Of a stretch of DNA of 64,000 nucleotides, positions 25,401 through 37,400 are shown in pieces (position 1 is the first letter of the stretch; each line of letters begins with the position of its first letter). Both the position numbers and the translations under genes were made by a program. This DNA is from Macrosoma leucophasiata. Taxonomy: Eukaryota > Arthropoda > Insecta > Lepidoptera > Hedylidae. The notes beneath the pieces were generated by a model, which ran no database searches, was not told the origin of the DNA, and worked only from the letters and a program-made list of their open reading frames with translations. The stretch spans positions 8,935,501 through 8,999,500 of the forward strand of contig JAWQUS010000004.1 in assembly GCA_036365455.1 (NCBI GenBank), given 5' to 3'.

Positions 25401-28400
25401 CGGCCAAAATCTAGTCTTGATATTAATTCGTATTATGATCCTAGTTCAGACAGATACTACTCGGAAGAAAGTTATGCTGAAAAGATGCGACAGTCAGCAC
25501 AATATTTACAACAACAAAATATGGGTTCCCGAAATATACAAATTCCACTAGCTAAATATGCCAGTGGCTTGGCTGAAAAACAGTTGAATTCTCCTTATTC
25601 TCATGTAACAAACAACAATTATGAAACCGAATTTGGTATGAATAGAACAAACCGTGACAATGTGAGTTACAATTCAAAATATAGCGAGCTTGAGGGCATT
25701 AATTCTAATTGGACATTGAAAGAGAAGGAATTGGAAAATCAAAAAGGGTATCTTAATAGGAGTGGTAGCGTGATGAGTGATAGTTCGAATATAAGCGGTT
25801 ATGTTAAAGAAATGAATAGAATGGATCCAAATTCAGATGGTTTTATAAGGTCCGCAAGTGCAAGACTACCTTCATCTACCGAAAGAGATGGCGAAAAGAA
25901 AATGCAACAGGTATTTGCTAAAATTTCCGTGAATGGTGTTTAGATAATAATAATATCGAGCTTGCTTTTAAGGTTTATTGTGTATCAATAATTAATGTGT
26001 AGAAAAATAATGTGTTTTTTTTTAGCGGGAAGAGTCGATGAAAAGGCTTTTAGAATGGAAACAGAGAATGTTACAATCACCATTGACCAGAAAAAGTACT
26101 CCGGCAACAATATCTTTAGCTCGGTCGCTCAATCAAAGCCGACAGTCATTGAGATCGGACCAGTATAAACCTAAGACAGTCACAAATGCTTCATATAATA
26201 GCTACTCTTCTGATGACGAAGGTATGTAAAATATTTTCAATGTAAGGATCTGTTTTAGAAGTTATTATTACTCTTGTTAGACTTGTTTGCAGCATGGCTG
26301 AGTAAAACTAAAATAAAACATAAAATATCTTAGATGATATTACATAAAATTGAAATCCCAGGAAAGGTAGTTTCAACGAGCATGGTATATTTATATTTTC
26401 ATGAATTGCATGTAAAAATATATTTCTATTTTATTTATAAACATCATAATTTCCAATATAGGTACTAAATAATTTGATAAGTCTTAAAATTTTCATCTGA
26501 ATAATATTCTATTACGATAGCAGCACTATGTTTTCCACAATTTAATAGTCAAGTAAAAGATAGACTGAAAATAATGTTCACTTATTATTTATAACTTATG
26601 TTTCTGTTAATATCGGCCACAATGTTTCATTAATTCATTAATCAGTGTGGGTTTTTTTAGTAATACATAATTATTCTGGAAAATAATTATAATGTTATTA
26701 TTTATATGTTTTCATTTAATACAATGCTCTATAATATAATAATTACTGTATTTACACATTATATCATACATATACAATACATTCGTTATTTACTGTAGCA
26801 ATACTATGATGACTTCGCTTTGCGGAAAGGTACCTTCCTGCCTGCTGGGACATTAATGTGTCACTAACAAGATATTATTATGGTTTAGTATCGGTGGTGG
26901 GTTGCAGATTAGTAGTGGAGGTTTTTGTGAAGTAGATGCATCATTTGCTAACACTGACTGACTATTAAGATCAGTATGTAAAATTATGTACTAACAATAT
27001 AATAACATCGATAGCAACAAAGTGAATATACTAATATAATAATATGTTTTGAATAATTATAATTAAGAAGCAATAAACATTGGTTTCGCTTTTGCACCTC
27101 AGAGGAAACATCGGGCACTGATCTGCAAAAACCAAGAGATAAGCAGGCAGGAAGGTCCCATAGAGTGAACGTAACGAGTCCTATCGTTATGCGACCGACT
27201 ACCCCACACGCGTCTTGTTCGCATTTACAGGAGGATATAAGTAATTATGAAACCGTTACTGTTAATAATACGATACCAGTAGTAGCAGAGAATACTTATG
27301 AAAATATTCTTTGTACTATATCGATACCACAAGTGTGCCTTGAAGAAGTAAATAATTCGGTAGAACAAACAATAAACGACACAAAAGAAAAAATATCTGA
27401 TGAAATAGAATCACAGGATATTATAACTACAGATCTTGATGGATACGAGACAGAAGATAGTGAAGCGGATTCAGAAGCACAAATTGAATATACAGATAAT
27501 GATTTAGATGAAGTATTATTAGAATCAGACATTGACAATGATAACGGTAACAATATTGCATTTGAAGAAATTAATGAAGTAACGAACATACAGCCAGAAA
27601 ATGAAGACGAAAAGTCCGAAACGCCACCTGTAAGAAGTTTAGGAGAAGATCATTATTTGCCAATGAGTCCACGCAAAATGTCAACAGTAGAGCCAGCTCA
27701 TAAAACTATACTAAAAAATTTAAGTGTGTTTGATCAGACTATGCCGCAAAATTATGAAGACAATCCATACGTTGAAATGAATTTAGGCAATGAGGAAGAA
27801 GATATGCAGACCTATGAAATAGTGTGTGTTAATAATGGTAAAGTTGAACCTGTCTATATGGAACTTAGCAATGTTACTGAAGTAGATAATGAATCAGAGG
27901 AAGTGATTGCGAGGACAAAAGTTTTATCAGATACTGCATCTAATTTTGCAGATACTAAAGAAGAAACATTAAAGAGAGTTTCAAAAAGTGATAAGGTTAT
28001 ACATGAAAAAACATGTAAATCTGATGTTTCTGACGTCGATGATGATGTTTCTAAAGATGTTGGCTTAGATGCTCCATTCAGTCGGTTTAGTATATCAGAT
28101 ACATTTAGACCTGCATCATATTATTTGAGTGGAAGTAGGAACATATTGGTACGACAAGATAGTTCAGATAGTGAAATACTCCCACCCCCACCTATACCGA
28201 ACTCATCGCCACCATACGAAGAGTTATCGAATGAAGCTCTTTCTAAATATATTTTGGATAAGTTAGATAAATCGGACCTTTCACAAGATAGTTCTATTTT
28301 AAAAATGTTAACAACAGAAAATCAAAAACTCAATAGCGTTAAGAGAAAAACAACTTCATTAATGATTTACGGCAGTAAAACTTCAATTCATGACACCCTT

Positions 28401-31400
28401 TCTAGAGGAGAAAAGGTGCGAAGTAGTAGGGCTAGTTTGAATAACGAAAGAAATAAAATGAATGAAACGCAGTCAAACTTGTTAAATGATTCTATCGCAG
28501 AACATAGTTCATATAGTATCGAGACGGATTCACTCAGAAGTTATAATGCTGACAAAGGATCTTCAAGATTATCGATAGAATCAGACATAAGCAGTAGATT
28601 TGAAGTAGCTCCCTCAAATATATCTTCTGAAGTAACAAGTCTAACAGATAATGATTCAATTACAGAATTGCGTAATAATAATGAGTTCAGAGACTTTGAA
28701 ACTATTATTAAAAGGAGACCATTATCAGACGATTCATTGTTTGAATTGATGAATCCTGAAATCCCACAACGATTTGAATCTAATATAGATTTAGATCGAT
28801 ATTTAGAAAGTTTGCAGCCAAGTTGCAGCGATAGTAATAATTACGAAAATTCTCTCATTATAAATACATCAACTTCTGAGCACCTTACTTCGATTCATGA
28901 GCATAGCCCTATTCTCGAAGAAATAAATTCTATTGAACATCGGCGCTGTTCAAGTACTCCTGTTATACATAATACAAAATTAAATGGATACGAGGAAAGA
29001 AAAAATATAAAGACACAATATAAAAACATAAGTGAACACGGTAATGTAGGATCGTATAGCTCTTGTAGTTCAGTTGGAATGCCACGATCTCAAATTTCTT
29101 TCTATGCAAAAAATAGTGATGAAGAAACTTTATTGCGCAAAAACTTAAACAACGATATATTAGAAGACAAAATAAAAGAATTTGAGAATGAGAAACTAGG
29201 TCTTAAAACGGCAAATGAAGCAAATGCATCTTCCAGTTCTACTGGTTTTCACAGTAGAGAAAGTTCCACGGAGCACAGTGCACCGTATTATTACTCTGAT
29301 TTATCTTCCCAAGAGCATATAAACTTGATACAGACTTCACATTATTTGAAAAACACTAATCTTCACCGCAAATTAAATAACCAACGTCGGCGTGGTCCAT
29401 TGCACAAAAAAAATGAAATATCACACATACAGAATCCCATTAAGAATAACCAAGTTTTAATGACAGATCGACCTTTTGAGTTAGATGCGTCTGCTAGAAG
29501 TGTCTCAGTTGAGTTTTTAAGCGCTGCTGAAAAAGATTCCGAAATAGATTTAAAAAATATTTATGAATCTACTGGGGGTAAAAGTTGTAAAATACCAGAA
29601 TCTATGAGTTTAATATCTGGACTGGGATGTAAAAGAAATTCTAATTATAACAACGAAGATAATTCGTTACCTAATATAAGTCATGGTAGTTTAAACACCA
29701 GCTCTTCGATAAAAGTGTCTACACCAAGTATGTCATCACATTGTAGTGGGAATTCTTCAAATACTGTCTACTATGACGCTGAAGCGGAAGCTGGTACCTA
29801 TGAAAATGTGATATGTCAAGTAGAGAAGCATTGGGATGAAGATTCCACATGGAGAGACAATTTAAGACGTGTTTCGCATAGACATGCTAGATCTATGGAT
29901 GATTTAGATACAATGCCGTCGGAGTCTACCTTAGAACGACTGAGTAACGATGCTTGTGGAATGAATAGCATTAAGCGAGTGAAAAAGAATACAGCCAATA
30001 AAATAAATAGAAATGTTACCTATGTAAATTGTGATATTCAGGCACAAATACAAAGACGACGAGAGTGCAGTTCCAGTTTTCAAGATAATAATAGTACATG
30101 TCCAATAGAAAAGGTTGACGATGATGACGTTTATGTTAGTCTTGCTAAAGAGACTGAAATGCTTCAAGAACAATCAGACGAAGGTGTATATGAACAACTC
30201 ACGATTGAATCATCTAGTAGCTCATACATTTTACATAATTTGGTAAATGAGAATTGTAGAATAAAAGGAAAAAGTAAAAAACAGTTTGAAATTGATAGAG
30301 AAAATTTAAGGCAGTGGGATCTTATGTCCAGTGGTTTAATGAAATGTGGCGTAGGACGCGTGCGGGGAGCGGGCGTAGGTACGGCTGCAAGTAACGTTCA
30401 CTTTAACATGGACGTTGGAACTGAAAGTGCAAGAAATGAAGGTATCCTCTAACATAATATGGTCCTGTAAGGTACACTATGTAAGTTTCATTTCTACTAC
30501 GTTTATTACAAGCAAAGCAAAGTCATTATTTAAATCGTGTAAATAATTTGCATTGTATGTGTATTTACTGTGAAAATCACGATTTTATAGATTGGTTTTA
30601 AACACGATAAGGTGTATAGCAAAATTGTTAAGCATGTAAAAACTTAACATGGATCTTGTACATAATATTTATAGGGATACTAATTCGCAGTTATTTTGCA
30701 CTTTATCATGTTTTTTACCGTTTTACATTTTTATGTAAATTATGAATTAAAAATACTTAACAATAGCAAGTTATTAAATATTTTTTTAGCTTCAATGACA
30801 ATGTCAGGGACAAATATAGAACAAGGAACAAACAATAATATATCTAATCAACAATCATTGACAAAGAAAGCTTTTCTGGGAAGTAATACATCTATTGGAA
30901 GAAGCAACAGGGAAGGCAATATACCAGTACGCGCTGTTAGCCCTAGAGTAAGATGGGTTGAAGAAAAACCATCTAATGAACATTATGGATCACAGCAGAT
31001 GAACACATCACATCAAAATGTAAGTCTATTTTGGAACTCACTTTCCGAATGCGCTTAAATATTGGGAGTAATAAACATTTGAGATTACCATTTTTTTTAG
31101 CTACATACATTAACATCCACTGAAGAAACATGGGCCACGGCTAGATCTCCTTCAAGGATTCAGCAACAACCTATAAGAGCGGTTAGTCCAAGAATCCGTC
31201 AAAATACTGAAACTGATGAAATGGTACGTTGCTTAGTCGATGTTTTCTTAGAATATTTTTTGGTTAAAAAATCACGCAATTTGTGTTGTATTGTCACTTA
31301 GCTTTATCATTTTCCGTTGCATTTGTTTCTGTTGCGATTGTCAGCAAAAAGAACAGCAAGCGCACGTTGAGCAGTTGGGAGAGGTTCCTACGGCGGGGGA

Positions 31401-34400
31401 GCTCTTAGGTAGAAGTCACGAGGAGTTGGTCCTGCTTTTAATACAACTGAGGAGACGACACGCTGCGACACATAGAGCCATCGAGCAATGCTGCGCTCAA
31501 ATCAATAGTATTGAGGTGGTTGTCTTAGCTTTACTATATTGATTGCATCATTATTTTTCATTTGTTTTGTTGTGTTGGACACGTAGTTTCAGTAAATCAT
31601 TATAAATTAAATTCATATATGTGCCTAGTTTAATTATTTGTCTTTTAATTTATACAATTTATATGAAACATATAACTATGAATGTTTAATCAATAATATA
31701 TATATATAAATGACTATACTTTTTAGGACTGTCTAAGTTCTCTCAAGGCAATGGAACGCGAAGAAAGCCTTCAGCGTCTCGAACAATTGAAAATGCAATT
31801 AATGGAATTAGAACATCAATATGAAAAGAGTAAGCCGCTGGTGCAATTGGTTGATAATATGGTGAAATTGGGATCGCTTTATAATAGACCAGGGTCAACA
31901 GTTGAGCGTTTAGAGCGAAATCAGCGGCTACGACAAAAGGTTCTTGCAGAACATGCCTTGGAACAACAGAGGTAAACAGACATTTAAAAATATTCATTAT
32001 TTATATTTTGTTATTATTCGAGATCTTTAATCCTTCAAGGATCGTACGGCCACCGGCGGCGAGATACAATTGAATTTCAATTGTCATATTTTTCTCGTGT
32101 CTGGAGAGATTAACTAAAATCTGCTTATAGATGGTTAGAAAGTGCTGCAGCGGGTAAATCACTGGAAACAGAGGCAGCTCGGGCAAGAGTTGCAGAATTG
32201 TGGGCTTTGGAACAGGAATTAGCTGATGAAGCAGCTATCTTACAAGGCTTAAAGACCGATAAGGATGCTATTGAATCGTTACTTACAGGTATGTTACTTT
32301 CCGTTATCCTATAAGTCTAGATGCACAACAAAAAATAACACATAAGTATAGATATAATTGCAAAAAGGAGACAGTGATATCACATGTGCTTTTGAATTTC
32401 AAGTAAATTGTAAATGGCCGTGGCATTAACGTACTTTTTTTTCTTTTGAGGTGTCCGTGGTAAATTAGACAGTGTGAACAGAAGAGAGATGCAGTCACGT
32501 TCAGTGAGTGGTAGCCTAGAAGCGGAGTTGGCGCGAGTGCACGCCATGCTGGCGCACAATTCTAAGGTTTATAAGGTTTTCATCTATACCATGCACTTTT
32601 TATTTTTATTTAAATTTAATTATTATTTATGTATAAGCATGACTTTTTTGCTCATATTTTATCGCAATATCATCAAAAAATCAATAATTCAAATATAAAT
32701 ATTAGTCGAATGTCGCGGTGCATTCAATGTTTGTAAAAAATATATTTCTGATTAATTCGAGAACTTGAAAAGTACTTTTTATTTTTATTACAGCACGAAA
32801 AACTGACTTAATAAAACTAGAACGTGCACAAAGAGCACTTTTAAAAGTAATAAAATTCAAACCGTTTAGGTATCCCACCACGGAACTCTATTTAGATTGC
32901 GATGTTTTATCTATACGTAAAATGTTTGTTAAAGAAACGATTATATCACAGCATAAAAGAACTATATTTAATAAGCAACAAATTGCAAGCAAAAGATCTT
33001 CACATAATGTATAATAAACATAAAACCTTTTTTGTCACAAAATTTCAATATTATCTTGGTCCTATGCTGTTTAAGGGGTCGTTCAAGTATTACGTAAGCA
33101 GATTTATTACAATTCTTTACCCCCCCATCCCCCTTGTCAGCAAAAGTAAGCAATGCTCTTACCCCCTCCCCCATGCTTACGTAAACATTTTTGAATTAAT
33201 GTATTTTTTTTTAATATTATAATTATAATGTTATATTTATAATTTTAAAAATAAGTAAATAGCATACCATAGATATTAGATTTTACTGATGTAATAAGTA
33301 AATAACTACCGATGACGTAAACATCATCTAGACTCCCCTATCCCCCATGTCATCCAAAATAAGCAGAGCAAAGAACCCCCCCCCCCCCTCCCCATTGTGC
33401 TCACATAATACTTGAACGGCCCCTAATAAAATAAATAAAATTCTTTAAATATTTCCACTTAATAATGTAAACTGTAGTAAGAAAATTTCTTGTTGGTTAA
33501 AGTCCAAACCCTATGAAGAAGTAGAGAAATTGTTTACAACTCTAAAGTGATGTATGAAGGTATCTATTATTTTGTTAGATGTGTATATTTGTATAGATTG
33601 AATTTGTTACCTATATATGTTTATGTATGTGTCCATTTGTGTGTACATGTATATAAATCAGGAGAAGACATGGAACAAATACGTGACCTGCGAGTCGCGT
33701 GCCTTAACATGTATGCCCAAATGCGGGCATTTGACTCTGCCTATCCCCTCGGGGAATACCGGAGTGAAGTAACGTGTATATAATTAACGTCAATTTACAA
33801 AAATGTTACTTATGTGTATAATAACATGCATACCTATATGTCGGCACGTACGTGCGTATGTATGTATGTTTATGGGTACCTATATAAGTACTAGCTGACC
33901 CGGCAAACTTCGTACTGCCTCAGAATGAAATAAGGTGTCAAAGGTTTAATAGATACGGACTATTTGTATGGAAAAATAAAATTGTGGTTTTTACTGTTTC
34001 CCTTCAATTCCTTCATATTTTCTTACCTTTTAAACCTTCCCTAGACTTCCAAAAATCATTTAAAACCAAAATTAGCCAAATCGGTGAAGCCATTCACGCG
34101 TGATGCCGTGACCAAGGAAAACGGGTTGCGTTTTTATATATATAGACGTGACCGGCTATGCTAACACAAAAAATTTAAAAAGTGGAAATAATTGAATTAT
34201 ACGGTATTTCGTTCACTACAAAATAAATTTAATTAATTTTTTAGCGTCAACAACACGTGGTAATTATGCTGTTAAAATGTAGCATATATGACACGTTTGT
34301 AGATTTACCATAGCAGCGCCATCTATTGATTACTTACTCAAACCAGTCGAAAGGTATCGACATCTGTTAGAATCATTTGGAGTTAACAGATAATTGTGAC

Positions 34401-37400
34401 TGTCAAATAATAACAGACAAATAATTAGCAATAAATTAAAATTGCGACTATAATTTGAGATTTAAACTATCCTATCTCTCAAGTTGGATCGAACTGCACA
34501 TGGTGTGCGAATTTTATTATAATCGGTTAAGTGGTTTAGGAGTCCATTGAGGACAAACATTGTGACACGAGATTTATATATATTAAGATAAAAGAAAAGT
34601 ATATATTGGAAATACAGGTGTGTATGATATATATGTATATACAGTCATGTTCGTATGTGTATGTATACATATGTATAGTATTTTTGTAATATCATTATGT
34701 ATTTAAATACTTATAATAAAAAATAAAAATAGTAAATTAAGTATAACTATCTACATATATTTATTTCATTCACATACCTATTTATGTATTGTGTTACAGT
34801 GGTGTATTTATATGATAAAACAAAAATTGTCCAAGTACGCATTTTCAGTGGTCGCACTATTGTTTTGATTCGCCCGATCACTCGGTGCATAATATTGTGA
34901 ATATTGCCGGTAGATGTGAAAAATGTCAACAAAACTAATTATTGTCTGTACCGTTTCTAACCTAAAGTTAATTAAGTAATAATGTGTTAAAATAAGTATC
35001 CTAAGTGTGGTTTTGCTTAACAAGATCACAATGTTCTGTATTTCTATATTGTGTATCAAAGATTGTGTATCACAGGAAGGAACTAGCATCTAAGATACAG
35101 GCTCGGCCTAGTTTAGATGCTAGTGATCACTACAGTGAACTGTATTTTATACACCATACTGCTTAAAACCTACTAAACTGTAAGTACCAACAATATGTAT
35201 TGGTGACAAATAAACATTTTTAATTTTTTTTAATTGATTTCAATTTACGTACACAGAAAAAGTATCTTTACACCGTAAATTAATGTGTTTAAGTATTGTT
35301 TTATGAGTATGACGTTAATTTTAAGGTAACCATTCAAATCAAGAGTAGATATTGACTAGATTGATTTCGTTACCAAATTTCGTTATCTTTAATTTGATCA
35401 GTATATAACTTGTTATCTATATTGTATTCTTTTGCACGTAGAAAACATTACATCGTGAAGTTATTTTTATGTTTGTCTTTACTAAGAGTTAAATAAAGCC
35501 TACCTACAAACAAAAATATTTCTAACCAAAAAAAAAATCAAGTGACATTTTTGTCTGAAATGTATTCTAATCTCAGAGCAGAGCAAGTTGGCAGATGACA
35601 CATAACTTCGAATTTTATAGTTCTTTTGACCTATCGTTTGCACTACGACGTCAGCATTTAGAGCATTGTAAATATTCCAATCTAATATTCTGATGTTTAA
35701 AATGTGATGTTTTGTAACGTAAGCACCACCGTATTTTCTAATGTTTCAATGCAATATCAGCATCATGTTCAAGTCAGATGGTAACGTAAGGTTCCGTTAT
35801 TATAGACACAGAGGCAATCCAGATACGTTGAAATTATCGAGGCTTAGAGAGCTTTCCCAATATAGTTGGCTAACAAATTGTGATTAATTAGTTATAATAT
35901 ATTATACGTATATCCATATTTATGGGAGCGTATCTCTTATCTCTACAATAAGTCATTATCTACTTATTTTATGCTTTGGAGATTGGTTCCTGGCTATCAA
36001 CTTGTTTACAAAATAGCTAAGGCAATGGCAATGCTCTATTGGTAGACATCGTCGCGTGATGTTAAAGGTTAAGAATGTTACTGGTATTGACTGTCATACT
36101 TACAAAACTCCGATTGGTAGTTCCATCGATTTGGAAGTTCTAACAAATCATCTCTTCAGCTTTATTGTACTTACTATTAGTATGGTTAGGCAGATAACTT
36201 ACATTAACTTGTAGTTAACTAGTTTGTATTGACTGGTCTATTCTATATGAAAAAATCATATCATGACAGAAACTGGAGCAGACAGTGGCGGACAACGCGC
36301 GTCTTGAGCGTGAACTGCAGCAGCTGAGGCGAGCTCTGCAAGCGAGGAGAGCAGCCGCGCCGCCGCACGCACACGCCGCTCACCCCACCGCCTTGCTGGA
36401 AGACGGTATGTAGACAAATACTGAGACTGGTAGACTGACGCATTGAATGTACGTCTGCTGCGGAAACTGCAGCAGCTGAGGCGAGGTCTGTAAACGCGTA
36501 AAGTCGTTCTCTACCCGACGTCGTCTGTACGTTAACAACTGATCAGACAGTGGCGGTCAACGCGCTTCTCGATCGTGAACTGCAGCTACTGCAGCGAGCT
36601 CTGCAAGTGCAAAACAGCCGCACCGGCGCCTAATTTGAAGATAGTACGTTGACAAATGATCAGACAGTGCGCGTCTTGAGCGGGAGCAGCTTTTCTTTTC
36701 GACCACCTATGCCTGTCCTTGGCCACTTGATGTGTAGAACGGATTTATACAGCCATCACCATTTAATAGCTCGATTCTCGAACCATAAATGGTTCCGGTA
36801 GACTAAAGATGAACGTACACTTATCGAACCCAAACGAACCGAAGTCAAATAAGCCTCGCATGTACTGCCGCACCGAAAGAATCGACCGCGCCGAATAAAT
36901 AGTTTCTATTTTCTTTTCTGTTCAACAGTGTTCAACTTTAAGCAGAATATTTCATTCTGAGATGTACCAACATGATGTGCAACAACAACTAATAAATTAA
37001 CTTTTTTAACATTACAGAGGTGTCTCGAGTACAGCAACTGGTGTCAGCACTACAGCGACAGCGGCAGGAACTCAGTCGAGCCGTAAGGCATCTGACCCAG
37101 CAATCGCAAGCGTTGCAAACAACACACGACAACACTATGCCAGGTTGTTTTAAAATATTTAAGATACTATACTTTTTATAAGTGCAGAGCTACGCATAAG
37201 TTAATAACTGGTGGAGAGTTCCAATGCAGGAGTTCGAGGGCGTAGGCACCACTGCATTACCTAATATATCTGCCGCCAAATGATTATGTTCAGCACTAAA
37301 GTGTTCCGGTTAGATGGTAATGTATGGCTCCGTAATAACTGTCACAGAGACATAACAACTTAGGTCTCAGGGGTGGCAACGTAGTGCCTGTGTAGTTTCA

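Noticed and set aside
33547..33783. Open frame in the exon 14-15 intron as a kmr exon
   Set aside because: Its second half matches the 3' part of the tRNA-type SINE (CTCTGCCTATCCCCTCGGGG), so it is repeat-derived.
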